Shown: one piece after another, positions 10,492-22,242 of the stretch | How positions within the stretch are numbered: the first letter of the stretch is position 1 | Layout: each line of letters starts with the position of its first letter | NCBI GenBank assembly: GCA_018398765.1 | Contig: JAHBMJ010000157.1 | Coordinates: 68,469 to 118,024, forward strand | Reading direction: 5' to 3' | DNA from: Chromera velia | Taxonomy: Eukaryota > Sar > Chromeraceae | Length of the DNA stretch: 49,556 nucleotides | The notes under the pieces: generated by a model | What the model was told of the DNA's origin: nothing | The model's input: only the letters and a program-made list of their open reading frames with translations | Databases searched by the model: none | Position numbers and translations under genes: made by a program

Positions 10492-11117
10492 TAGGGATGA
10501 CTATCATATCAATAACGTATCGTATCGTATCGGTATCGGTATCGGTATCGAAGTATCGATTATCGGTTCTTTCTCAAGCGGCCAAGTATTGGTTAGTATA
10601 GGTTTGTTGAGAGCTTGTGAAGCCTTAGAACAGGCCGGGCCCCGGTGCTCGAAGAGCGGCCCCATGCAGTAACGCGCGTATAGTATCGTCCCCAACTGGC
10701 TCCATGGATGAATGCATGTGCCAGAACCGGCTCCATGGACACAAGTACTTCAGCCTCAGCGGCCGGAACAGCATAAGCTGCACAACTTGCCTGGCTTCAA
10801 GGCAAGACTGTACATTGCATCCAGTCCAACAGAGCTTTATCATTTCCGTTTTCTGAACAAAACCGCTTCTGCACAGTGGTAATCAAAGCATCATGACAGT
10901 CAGAAGGGGAAAAAAGCAAGTTAACTCTTTAAAAACATGGGATTTTTTCAGAAAGTTTTTAGTTTTAGGAATAATACTGTTTGCACTAGGTTTTAGGCTT
11001 GTACGCTAAAAATTTTAGGTCAGTACTAGTGTTAGTATCAAAATTATCGACGATACCCCCTTTTTTTGGAACGTTAAATTCCGATACGATATCGATACGA
11101 TATGATAGCTATCCCTA
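10492..11117. mobile_element. Terminal-inverted-repeat element containing LINE 5' sequence
   Basis: TAGGGATGACTATCATATC (10492-10510) is the near-perfect inverse of GATATGATAGCTATCCCTA (11099-11117), 17 of 19 matching. Both ends continue into TATCG/CGATA-rich subterminal DNA. Inside, 10800-10915 matches the first ~100 bp of the LINE at 6337-6440, and 10920-11117 matches 7675-7887. TA dinucleotides at the outer ends could be a TA target duplication, but that is not certain. No transposase frame of convincing quality is present. Confidence 0.55.
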
Positions 11118-12735
11118 TTAACTTTATGATCACTATACGTACAACTACGTACAACACTGGATATAGCTAGTATCCATTGTTATCGGCCCACACATAGCCT
11201 GACATAGGCGGTTATAGTGTAGCCCTGCTAGCTCTGGCGACAGATAGACATAGTGGGAAGGCCCTAGGGCGGAACATATCAATCAATCAATCAATCAAAA
11301 ATCAATCAATAGTATCATATGCTTCCCCAAAGGCGTCTAATCTTTGTGAAGTCGATCTAGCATCAAATCGAAAGAAGCAGGGCGGGATAGGGCTATGAGG
11401 GCAAGCTTAAAATTGTAATATAATAATGAGATGACTAGTGAGATGGTTGTTTTTAATTCTGAGAGGCACACATTCGAAACACTGGTACACTAACCGGCAC
11501 TGGCCCGGCAGTGGCTGAGGCTGAGACTGTGGCTCGACACTCTAAACCCTTGCTTGCTTTCCTTTTTGCATGGCCATGCATCTAGCCATGCATGAAGACA
11601 TTCAAGCGGAGTAACATCCTTCCGCAGTCTCACACGCTGTTTCAAGCCTGTTTGAAAGTTTTCGATTCTCTGTCTTTCTCACGCGCTGGCACGCATGCAT
11701 TGATACGGACACACTCTCACGGACGAACAAACTTGCATACACACACACGCTGGCGATGGGAGAGGGCAGGGGGCAGAGGCGGAGAAAAAGAATCTCGAAC
11801 GCATGCAGCCACACGCACGTATACAAGAAGTATGATCACACGTCCCCGCAAAGAAAAATAAATGTCCGACAGAGGCAGCATAATCTGTCTCTTGTCCTCA
11901 TGTCTGGAAACCCATACAGTATGGGGAACTTACCATTTTCTCTGGGTGAGTTTTCTTTAGTTTCCTTTAATTGTGTGCCATCAATTTTACTCACACACCA
12001 CCGTGACGGCAGCGGCATTGTCACCACCGGGCTCGTGCATGCATCTGCAATCCATCGCAACGCAGGGGGAACATAAGGACTGGAACAGATAGACACCTAC
12101 AACCAGACAGGAGCAGAGAGGTCGAGAGCGATCCTCATGCCGAGCTAAGAGAAAGATAGGGCGGAGAAAAGAACGACACCAAACTCAGTGGACACACACG
12201 AACACGACGGGGGATTCGAGAATCGCACAAGACTCGATCCTTAATTTTCATCGAACCTCTCCGATTCCCTTCTAACGTCTCTTCTCTTCTCCACAGTCTA
12301 CTTTCACACCAGGTCCTGCCCCCTATGAGCAATCCGGGGACAGGAAAACAGCGTGCACCAAGTCAGAAACACATTCTCATAATTGAGACGCTCTCCTCGA
12401 GCTACACAACACTCCTGCAACAAGAGCCTTGCAGTCCAATCACATGAAACACATGGTCGTATAAATCTGCTCTCCAGAAAAAATGGAAGCAAACCACTTT
12501 TCCCTTTCAGTCCACTGTGTGTCCAGGAAGGCAACCTCGACAATTAAGAAACGAAGCCAGACAGAAGAAAGAAAGAAACAGAGCATTGACTCTGTAGTTT
12601 CCCCCTCTTCCTTTCCTTCCATTCTTCTCTTCTCTGCATGCAGTTGCGTCGAGTCGATCCAAATTCATCCAAAGAAGACAGGCACACAGGAAGGCAGACA
12701 GGTAGCTACCCCCTATTTTCACAAAGATCTGCCTT
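11118..12735. other. Intergenic / 3' flank of the kinase gene
   Basis: Contains a short (AATC)n run at about 11281-11310 and pieces of mixed-composition open frames on both strands (for example minus 11836-12096), none with a family motif. The stretch nearest 12735 is expected to hold the kinase 3' untranslated region. Confidence 0.35.
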
Positions 12736-15700
12736 TCATTTCTTTCCTTCCGTCTCCACCCCTGTCCCTGCTGCCCTCTGAAGTCCTGCTCTCAACTTCT
12801 CCATCTGCTCTTCCATCTCTGGCAAGAGAGACACAGAGAACGCACGGGTAAGACGCACGGTTGACACACGACGCGCCCACGCACGTTGCTTCTCTTCCGC
12901 CATTCTCGATTCCTTCTCCCTCCCTCCGTCCTCATCCAACCGCCCCCTTCCCTTTCCATCCCTTCCCTCTGCCTTCGATTGCGCGTTTTTGGGCCTGCGG
13001 AAAAACGCACAGCAACCGGGATTCAAGGAGGATGAACCTTTTCTAATCAAAAAAGACACCGAGGACTGCGACCTGGGAACACGACGTCGCCTAGCCAGTC
13101 CTTTCACGAACTCATCAAACGTCACCTCTTTCTCACACTCACAACCGACAGAGGACCCAGAGGGCGACGGGCCTCCCAAAGGAGAGGAAGGAAAGATTTC
13201 TTCAAAAGAGTCTGCAATGATCTCTCCCCGGAAGGTCAAACCGAGAACTCTCTCAACGTCCGAGAGAGAGAAACTCGCCTCAACCCTTTTGCCGCCATCT
13301 GACCTCTGTCGGTCAACTAACAGGCTTCCGGTCTCATCTGACTTGTCCAACCCTTCACTCTCCCCCTCGACTTTCATCAGTGCACGAGCTCCCCCACCCA
13401 TCGGGACCGACACGCAACAGCTGCCGTCCCTTTCCCTCTTCATCCCCAAATTGCTCGCTTTTCTTTTCACACCCGGAGCACAACCTGCAAGGACTGTGAA
13501 GGCAACGCGGAGAACCTCCACTGCCGCCGCACCCCCTCTCTCCAACTCTGGAAGGACACACAGCGCAGCAACGAGATCGGAAAAGAAAACTTCCCCTCCC
13601 TCTTCCTCACTACATACAGCATTAACATAAGCTCTTCCAATCAGAGAAGAGTCGAGCGATTCTGCGGGACCGCTCCGTGCAGTCACAGACCCCATTGCTG
13701 CCCCTGCAGTGTTTGTACTTACAGGGTGTCTCGATCTCGACGCTTTCCCTACCGACCCCGGAACCCCACCCCCCTCTAACACATCGGTGTGACACACAGG
13801 AGACGGCTCACGAAGAGACGGCAACTCCTCAACAAAAGGAAAGCCACCAGAGAGACGCAAACCCATGCAAGAATGCCGTCTCTCCGCCTCGGGGGTGAAA
13901 ATGTCAGCAGGTTCCCCCGTCCCCTCTTTCTCTTTCTGTTCAGCTGATGTCTCTCTAATCGTTGCCAGAGTCTGTGCTATCTGACCCTCGCCTGCAAATA
14001 CCCCCGCCCCCTCCTCTTCATCTTTCTGTTGATGTTGGAGCTTCTGCCCACCTCCCTTCTCTGTTCCCACATTCGGCTCTTCCTCCCCCGTCGTCTTCCT
14101 CTCGGCCAGATCCACGGCTTCCTCCGGGGTACGTGCTCTCGTCTCCCCCCCCCCCTCCCCTCCCTTCACCCCCCCAGCCTTCACAGGACTCTCACCCTCC
14201 CCAGAGGAGGCGCGAAAGAGCAGCGCAGACTCGGAGGGATGCCGAGCTAACGCTGCAAACATCTCCCTAACCTCTTGGGGTGCCAAGGTGACAGAGGAGC
14301 ACGAACGGGCTTTTTGCCACTTGACCCCCGAGGACAGCGTCCTCCAAAAGCGGCTCCCGGCCCCTCTTTCCTCCGTGAGGCGGTCGGATGCCTCGGGGGG
14401 GGCTGGGTGCAACAAGGCGTTGTCTGACGGTGCGGTGGAATCTATGGAGGCAGTGCGGAGTGCCCCCTTGTTGCTGGGATGCGGTCCTGTCTTCATCCCC
14501 CCCTTTCTGAAGCTTTTGCTTTGTTGTACAGTCTGCACGCGGGGACGGGGCGTCGACCGCTGGAGTCGAAACACCGCGTCTCTGAACTCGGGAAAGGTGA
14601 GCGTAGCGGGGCCAGAGAACCCCCCCCTGACTGCTGTGAAGGATTCGAGAGCACTTCTACCCGCTTCTGTGTCGTTGCGGGCGAAGTAGAGGGCCTGCGC
14701 GGCAAGGAGACACACGGCTCTCTCGAAACTGTTGAGCTCTTTGAATCTGCTGATACGGGACAACACTCTCTTGGGGGAAAATTCCTTGTCAACGAAGGAC
14801 TTGGATGAAGAGGCGGGGAGCGCACTCGGGTCGGATTCTGTCACAGGGGCAACACAGGGGTCGGACATGAACATTCCTCCGGCCTCTGCCTGCAGGGAGG
14901 CTTCTCTTGAGGAGGGGTTGACCATTGGGGGGGGGGTCCAACTCAACCATGGGTGTCTGACTGCCTCTTCTGCTGTGAGCCGTCTTGAAGGGTCTTTGTA
15001 GAGAAGGGATCTCACGAAGGCCCTACCCTCTGGAGACACGCGGGACCATCGGGACTCGGCAAATTGGGGACTGTCGCGCGCTATGCGACGGAAGAGGTCT
15101 TCTTTTCTCTGCCCGTAGAAAGGGAAACGACCGGACAGAAGGTGATAAACGATCACTCCCAGCGACCACATATCGGCAGAGAAGCTATGGCTGCCCTCAG
15201 AAAACAGCATCTCAGGGGGAATGTATGGAGCAGTACCCATGCAACCATGAAGTCCCCCCTTCTCCCCCTCAGCCATCAGATGAGCGAAACCAAAGTCAAT
15301 CATCTTCACCTGAACTTCATCGAAATCGGGTCGGACAAACACGGGACTGTATGGATCGTGCTGCCCCCCATTCTCCTCTAGATCGCTTCTCATGATGCAC
15401 AGAAAGTTCTCAAGCTTCAAGTCTCGGTGCACGACTTTGCGCTCGTGCAGATACCGCACTGCATCGAACATCTGTCTGCAGAGAAGCCGCACCGTATCCT
15501 CTCCCAGAGCAATGCGTTTCCCCCCTCCTGCCTCCAGCGCCTGCTTCAGGTTACGGCCTGCATTCACACACACACACGCACAGAAGATGCACACAGTCCC
15601 GCAGCTGCAAGCTCTCACACACGTACGCGCATCTCTGCACTTACACTCATGTGTTTCTTGGCCACCCCAACAAGCGCACCCACGCATCCTGACCCCTGAA

Positions 15701-16597
15701 AGCACGCCGAGAGACAAGCAGAAGAGCCGAAGGCGAATAGTCAGACGAACGCAGGCACCTGTACCCAGTGAACAAATCAAGACAGCTAGCTAGATGCAGT
15801 CAGTCACTGACCAGGGCAGAATTCGGTGACCAGATGGATGCCGTTGGTGTCCACATAGACCGCCATCACCTTGGCGATGCTGGGATGGTCCACGGCCAGG
15901 TGGAGTTTCACCTCATTCTTCAAGAGCCTTGCCTGCAGAGGCATGGGGCACAATCATGCAGTCAGATTTTTTCTCTCTTATGCAATTTCAGCTGCTTTGT
16001 CAGGGGCCTCGCACACAGCAGGATGGAAGGAAGAAAAGCCGAGTAGTGTGAGGGACAAGGAACGCGAAGGCCTTCATATAGCCGGAATGGTGGGACAGCA
16101 ACGGTCTGGGACCACAGGGAGAAAAGGCAGGAAAGACTTTAGGCAGCAGGAACTTAGGGGAAGATAACTGACGTTGGCTTCGCTTATGTCCTTCAAGACG
16201 AATGACTTGATCGCAATTTTCTGGTTCGTGCTCTTGCAGATGCCCAGCTTTACCTCTCCTGCGAACACACGATGCAGGCACGAAAAACAATACATCAACA
16301 GTCAAGCGGCAAGTGGCAGAGTCTTCTGAAAAGCCAGTAAGCAACCACCGCCCTTGGACCTTGAGCTGACCTGTCCATCCAGATCCAACGACATGTTCAA
16401 CCTTGTAGTCGCCTGCAAAGAAGGAGACGGAGACGGATTCAATTTTTTTCGATAAACCGGCAGCGAATGTCCATTACAGTTGCGGTGGCCTTACCAGTCA
16501 GCGGGCGAAATCTGATTCTTTCATTCTCCAGAGACGCCCCGACCCTTAAGAACTCGAATCCCTCCCCTGTCAACACAGTCGACCCTGCCTGCCCCAT
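12736..16597 (-). CDS. Calcium-dependent protein kinase (CDPK), about 1057 aa, five exons
   Basis: Exons: 16597-16495, 16412-16371, 16258-16173, 15932-15812, 15557-12736; phases agree and the total is 1058 codons. The start MGQAGS is an N-myristoylation-type sequence. The Ser/Thr kinase domain (about residues 38-323) has the glycine loop GSGWTGEV (44-51), the VAIK-type lysine (K66), the alpha-C glutamate (E84), HRDLKLEN (161-168), DFG (205-207), a PPE in place of APE (232-ish) and DMWSLGV. A CDPK-like junction follows (about 377-405: SRISRFKELNSFERAVCLLA). The C-terminal ~650 residues are unusually long, low-complexity between helices, and contain EF-hand-like helices whose loops lack the acidic calcium ligands. 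CDPKs transmit calcium signals by phosphorylating targets. Intact kinase motifs make activity likely; calcium control is doubtful. Confidence 0.88.
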
Positions 16598-16965
16598 CTC
16601 CACGAAGTCAAAGAATGCGAAGAAATTATAAGACCGCAGTCAAAGAGACGGTTGAACCTCGGCCTTCAACCGAAAAGCCCGGCCTGCAGGCAGCTTGTCG
16701 GAGGTTTACTGGCACAGAATAGAAGCAGCTTAGCTTACTATCACAGGACTTGTGAGTGAGTGTAGCGTACAGGTTCGTTGCCAGGTGCAGATGCCAGGGC
16801 GAGTCTCACTGTCTCAGCCACTGGGGCTGCATGCGTGGGAAGGACTTGACGTACAAACTTCTCTTTCGCACTTTGCGGGGCCGGACTGAAGGAATTAATT
16901 AACTTTGGAATGGCCCCGGAAAGCGACAATTTCTCTATATTTAAGTGCCCCGTGCATCTTTACGG

Positions 16966-17030
16966 CGCGGAGTCCCGCGCGGCGGCGCCTGGCCCACTTT
17001 TTGAGCGGGCGGTCCCGTGCGCACGATCTT
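16966..17030. promoter_or_regulatory. GC-rich island midway between two divergent genes
   Basis: A short block rich in CGCGCGG/GGCGCC lies about 370 bp upstream of the kinase start (16597) and about 360 bp upstream of the EF-hand protein start (17387). Similar GC-rich blocks precede other genes here (about 34280-34350 and 41738-41790). A shared bidirectional promoter is inferred; no TATA or known factor site is identified. Confidence 0.4.
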
Positions 17031-17386
17031 CTTGGACGTACGTATCGGTCGACAGGTCAGGCAATCACCATACAAATTTTGAAGTGAAGGAGAAGGTTTC
17101 CCTCAATCCAAATCAGTATACAGATCTGCAGGGCATTGAACGTTCCTATCGACTTCTGACTTTGGACCCAAATCCCTGCATGCAGGTGCCCACAGCTCGA
17201 CCTACACAAACCAGTGAACAAGACCTTTCAGTTTCTTCTTCTGAGAGCTCCAGATTCAGTTTGTCAGACTGACACTTCGAGGACGAGTCGTCTGTGACAG
17301 CGCCTTGACAGAGACACACTCCCCATCAGGACTCAAACAAACCATCAGTTTCCAAGGAAAGCAGCCGCTCCGATTGAGCCTGCAGA

Positions 17387-17877
17387 ATGGACGCGCAGTA
17401 CACAAGTATCTTCCATTTCTACGATTCCGACGCCGACGGTCAGTATCCCCCCCTCCTCACATATACAGATCGTTTTCTTTCCCTTCCCATGCAAAGTTTT
17501 CTCCAGTCTTTTGCATGTTTCACGAACGCATGTGCCTGCAGGCTTTCTGAGTCCCCGGGAGTTCGCAAATGCTCTCAGAGTCGTCGGAGGAAACCCCACG
17601 TAAGTCAGACAGTCAAGCAGTATCATTCGTGTCTTGTGCTCAGATTCACGCGGATACGAAAAACTCACGGAAGGTGCACGGGCATTCACATCTTGGAAGC
17701 ATGCGGACAAAGTGGAAAGTAAATAAGCATGAAAATGTGGCTGCGAAAATACGTGAACCCCGAGAGAAAAGAACCACTGGGAACCCACAAAGGCGGCAAA
17801 CAATCGGACAGATTCAGTAAAAGACAAGTAGACTGATTGAATGACAGATCGGCAGGTGAGTGAGACACGCAGAAAGA

Positions 17878-17910
<33 letters not shown>

Positions 17911-19292
17911 AGGAAGGCAGGCAGGGAAAGAGATAAACAGCCAGAGAGCTCCACGGAGCAACCTCCCTTCCCAAATATTTAGTCTGAGTTTCTTTCCATC
18001 TATGTTTGTACGATTGATTATCTCTGTATGTCTGACATGAATTTTTCTTCACAAACGATTGTCTGCATTTCCTGTCCGACTGCACATGTACATGACTTTC
18101 CCTCCGATGGCATGTGTGCGTAAGCATCTCCTCTCTGTCTATAGGCGCGCATTTTCATTCTCTCTTCTATAGGCGCGTGTTTTCATTCTCTCCTAGTCGA
18201 TTTTTCATTCTCTCTTCGTCTCCGTACTTTTGTTTGCGTGCATTCGATAAGCATAAGGGCGCGTACTGTACTTATCTCCCTCCCTCCCTCTCTCTCTCCC
18301 TCCCCCCCTCTGTCTCTCTCCCCCTCTCTCTGGTGTGTGTATGTGTGTGTGCGTGTGTGTGCAGGGGTGCCGAAGTCGACACTCTGCTTGCAGGGGCGGG
18401 GGCTGGAGCAGGGGGGCTGCATGCCGACCGTGCGGTGCCCCTCTCTTTCTTCCTGCGCGAGGCCGTGCCCTGGGCCCTCCAGCACACGGTGCCGTCCGTA
18501 GAGGAACTGAAAGGAATGTTCAACCCCATAGACAGAAGGGGAGAGAGCGCGATCGACTCCAAGGCACTGCTCAGGATGCTGCAGTCCTTCGGGGAGCCGT
18601 TGTCTCAGGAGGAGGCGGAGAACTTTGAGGCCATGCTGGGAGGAACAGGGAAGCACTCGTTCCATCACATCGCACAGACGTCAGTCAGTCAGTCAGTCAG
18701 TCGGTCGGTCGGTCGGTCGGTCGGTCGGTCGGTCAGTCAGGGCTGGAGAAAAGAGAGAGTCGGTGGGAAGGTGGGTGAGTGAGTGGGGGAGTGCGTGGTT
18801 GAGTCAGCTAGTGAGTGAGTCAGTGGATGGATAAATGAGTGAGTGGGTGAGTGCGTCAGTCTGCGAATAAGCGAGTGACTGAGTAACGAGGGAAGAAGAT
18901 AGAGAACAAGAAGGAGAGCCTCAGCATAAATGTTTGTGCGAACGATTCAGTGGGCGAGTAGGAACTCTGTGTGTCGAAGTACATTTCTCGCCCTGCCGAG
19001 CTTCATGACCCAGTTCTATGATGAGTGGCTGACCGTGCAAGTTGGTAGAGAGCAACACACCTCTCGAGCGAAAACAAAATCCGGAGAAGGAGGTTGGTCG
19101 CGCACACACATGGCGCTTGTCCACTTTCAGCTTTCGCTGAGGGTTATAGAAAGCTGTTCGTATCGTCATGATCTGTACGGATACAGACCCTTTGAAAGAT
19201 CTGTCTCCGCGTTTCTGTGCCTCCCTGCGCAATGGCAGGCCGAAAGCCCCTTGACTGTAATCTTCAATTTACGTCAGGCTGTGGAAATGTAA
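17387..19292 (+). CDS. Calmodulin / myosin-light-chain-like EF-hand protein, about 166 aa
   Basis: Exons: 17387-17438, 17542-17599, 18365-18679, 18980-19040, 19278-19292, all phase-consistent. The first EF-hand loop is canonical (DSDADGFLSPRE, split by intron 1). A second EF-hand-like unit lies in exon 3 (VEELKGMFNPIDRRGESAID...), its loop lacking most acidic ligands, followed by PLSQEEAENFEAML. This layout, one good N-terminal loop and degenerate later ones in ~160 residues, resembles essential light chains and calmodulin-like proteins that bind IQ motifs. The last junction is least certain: the donor at 19041 (GTTGGT) gives a four-residue final exon, while a donor at 19045 (GTAGAG) would give a slightly longer tail. 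Transcribed away from the CDPK gene. Confidence 0.75.
17879..17926. repeat. (GGCA)n microsatellite in an intron
   Basis: About eleven GGCA-type units with one GGAA interruption, inside intron 2 of the EF-hand gene. Confidence 0.9.
18680..18741. repeat. (GTCA)n-(GTCG)n microsatellite starting at a splice donor
   Basis: The donor of exon 3 of the EF-hand gene (GTCAGT at 18680) is the first unit of a tetranucleotide array, GTCA repeated, then GTCG repeated, then GTCA again. Every GTCA unit is itself a potential donor. Confidence 0.85.
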
Positions 19293-19956
19293 GAGCTTTT
19301 GCTGAATGACCCTCGAGGAACACTTCTTTCCTCCTATTTTCATATCTTTGCAGGCTGTTGAAGCCCACAAAGTCTCGTTGATTTGTTGAAAACTTTAGCT
19401 CTCTTCGCGCGCGCAGAGCTACGAAATTGTGACACAGACACCATACAACGAAAAAATACCTCCATCCCATCTACGATCAATGCGACTCAGGCCTTCTTTA
19501 CTCTGGCCGTCAAATGTCTGTCGCGCCAAGCGAAGGGTCAGAAACTTACAGGTAGCGTCAGTACCTCAAAGTATGGAATATCAGGCTGACATACAGCGTG
19601 GTTTAGAGCTGGGATTTAAGAGAATGCTTAACCGATCAGTTGTATAAATATGGACTACTAGCTAGATTGCCAGGCCGAAGCAGTAAACTTTAACTTAAAG
19701 ATTACAATCTGGCTCCAGCGGCATCTTGAGCAGCATAGTCATTCATTTCTCTTATCATTGTTATCAACTCATTCAGTGACTTAGCTACTGATTCATTCAA
19801 TTAAGTTCCTTTATTTCATCATTTATTATATCATAATTATTATCATTCGGTAACATCCATCTAGGCATTCATTCAGTCATTCATTCAGTCATTCATTTAT
19901 TCATTTAATTATGCAGTACTAGATGCAGTGGCTCATGCATTTACCCTGCAAAACTG

Positions 19957-20057
19957 AGTGAATTTATAAATGAATTTAAGTTAATTTAGATGAATTTGCG
20001 TGAATTTAAGCCGTGAATTTAGATGAATTTAAGTGAATTTACAAGTGAATTTTGAGG
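19957..20057. repeat. Degenerate GAATTTA repeat cluster
   Basis: About nine GAATTTA/GAATTTAAG/GAATTTAGAT units in about 100 bp with variable spacing. Confidence 0.7.
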
Positions 20058-20439
20058 CTAAAGTCACTATAAATTTAGATTTCTAAATTCATTTCAAAGT
20101 TCAAAATGAAAAATGCGTGATCTTTAAAAGTTGTTAAGGTCTACTTAGGGGGGTTGGCGCTGATAAGTGCTTGCAGAGGTTCAAAGGTCTTCAGAGGTCG
20201 ATGTCGCTCATGTGGTTTAAGTTGATCCCTAGTGACAGACTCGATCAGTGTCAGGAGCATGGAGCTCTAGATAGAGCTTTCTTATGATTTGGTGATCGAT
20301 CTGATTTCATGGTAGTCTTCCAGAAAGTCTTTCGGAAGTCTTTCATGTAATTTTGAACGAAGTGCAACAGGACAAAATCTATATGGTAGAGGACGTTAAC
20401 GTCCTGCATCTCTTCTCTTTGATCGTTAACAGGCAGGTA

Positions 20440-20512
20440 GCAAGGATTGAACCTATGACTCGGACCTTCTGCTTATTAGTGTTATATGCTAACCACAAAG
20501 TTATGAAAGCAA
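20440..20512 (-). pseudogene. tRNA-Ile-like relic (or tRNA-derived SINE head)
   Basis: On the minus strand a B-box GGTTCAATCC (20453-20444) sits at tRNA-like distance from an A-box-like TAACTTTGTGGTTAGC, with a CTAATAA loop (20479-20473) that would give anticodon AAT, as in tRNA-Ile. The T stem has about four of five pairs including wobbles, but the anticodon stem hardly pairs and the acceptor ends do not match, so it is not a working tRNA. Confidence 0.4.
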
Positions 20513-21406
20513 GCGGCACGCACAATTCTCTTTTGCTTGGCACTATTTTCAACTAAGTCAATTTATTTAATTTTTATTTTCTTTCTAGTCATGCTTTAGT
20601 AGTGCATATAGCATTCACCCCTTTCTAAGATCAACATTTTACACTCGATTCATACATATGATCTAATTTGATGATTGAGGGTTTTGTTATGTATGCCGCG
20701 TCCCCATATACAAGGAGTAGATCTAATTTCATAGCATTCACTCCTTTCTATAGGTAATTAATACTATATAGAGTTCAGTACGGTCGTTTAAAGAAAAGAA
20801 AAAAAAATTAAAATCGCAGTATAATGCTTCACCGATTCTTAAGGCTCTAGTTTTTTTTTTCGGTACTTCAAAGACTGTTTCTAGGGACTGTTTCAGATAG
20901 TGTGTTCTTGTGACCATTCCCCTCCCCCTTTTTTTCCAGCGTCATATGCACGTAGTAACACGTACTTATGAACACTCCCGCGTATTGGTTATGCGCATGC
21001 ATGCATCATATACAATTCACGCACTGACACACGGACTTCACAGACTCATCGAATGGATTAATCGAATTAAATTACGAGAAAAGTCGCACATTTAATCCAA
21101 TCAGCGATCCACGCACCGCCAGAGCATCGTAGCACATCATCACAAAGCAATATCACCTAGAATATCACAATGCATATGCCTCATTGCAACGCATGCATCA
21201 TCGCAACACCTTATGAGCGCGCGCGGCCCGGGGGCGGGGGCCGGGGTCCGCAAAACACTCGAAATCGCGAGGTAAAAAAAATTCACTGTTCAGCGTGCCC
21301 AATTCTCTTCATTGTGACCTTCACCTTGGTCACCGCCCAGGTTCGAGAGTCCACCGGATATCTTGTGTATCTGTAAGCGGGGTTCTTTGGAGAACTTCTT
21401 CCTCTT

Positions 21407-21927
21407 CTAAACCCTGCCCTCGATGTTTTCCACGAGACTCAGTCTCTCTCTTCCTTTGACTACTCTCTTTGCTTTCTTGTGGGCCACCACTTCCTCCTGC
21501 TTAAGATCTTCCTGCTTGATAACGTGCGGTAGCACGTCAGGGTTGATCTCAGGCTGCTGGAAAACAGGATGAAGAGACTGCGGGATGAAGGGGTTATATC
21601 GGTCAGTCTCCTCTTTTTTGGTCTCATTGCTTATTGTTGTGGTCAGTGTGGTAACCTCCGAGAGGTTCTTTCTCCATGCTGCGGCTCCCTCCTCAGTCAG
21701 GGTATCAGTGTTCATAGCAGCCTGGATGTGAGCAGTGGCTTTGGAGAAGAATGAGTGTGGGATGGGCATCTGGTTAGGGTAGTCAGGGTATGGGGTAGGG
21801 TAGGGGCTGGGACTGTTGTTTGCGAACATGCTGGCTTTTGTTTCAGTACTTGTAAGAATTTCTTGAAGAGGGAAGTGGTTATGATTCAGGCTTGAAAGGA
21901 TTTGGATTTTAGCTGGGGCAGAGGCAT
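21407..21927 (-). CDS. Terminal exon-like frame of an unrecognised gene
   Basis: A frame with normal composition (NHNHFPLQEILTSTETKASM, then WRKNLSEVTTLTTTISNETK, a Pro-rich PQSLHPVFQQPEINPDVLP stretch and a basic end KKAKRVVKGRERLSL) runs from a CTGCAG acceptor at 21928 to TAG at 21407-21409. It is likely the last exon of the gene whose other exons lie at 22243-23361, but the phase does not join directly to the preceding exon, so either an exon is missing or the gene is decayed. No family recognised. Confidence 0.5.
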
Positions 21928-22242
21928 CTGCAGCGGCCAAATTGCAGAGATATACATGTATATCGAGGGTGATGGAGATTGTGGAGGGTGCTTGAGAAAG
22001 AGCGACGCACAGAGAAAGTGTGTACTACCAGGAGAGGCTCGCCTCACAAGGGAAAGAGAACTTTTTCAAGATTAGAGTAAGCCAGGATGAGGGGGAGAAA
22101 TGGAGAATCTATATAGAGAGGGGTACATGGAGGGAAAGAGAAACATCCAGACAGTCAGAGAGGTACTAGAAGCTTCATAACATTATCAACTTCAATCACG
22201 CTAGTGGCAGCAGAGTGAGAGAAGGATGGGGATTCCACTCAC

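Larger units (their letters stand above)
19293..21406. other. AT-rich intergenic region with short repeats
   Basis: No protein gene supported. Contents: ATTCATTCAGTC-type repeats (about 19860-19910), a cluster of GAATTTA units (about 19957-20057), a 16-bp perfect palindrome at 20390-20405, a tRNA-like relic at 20440-20512, twin GCATTCACNCCTTTCTA motifs near 20610 and 20733, and a GC-rich block at about 21219-21250. Confidence 0.5.

Noticed and set aside
11836-12096. Minus-strand frame with mixed composition (ALRWIADACTSPVVTMPLPS)
   Set aside because: No recognisable motif, no clear splice context, and a comparable plus-strand frame overlaps it; insufficient to call a gene.
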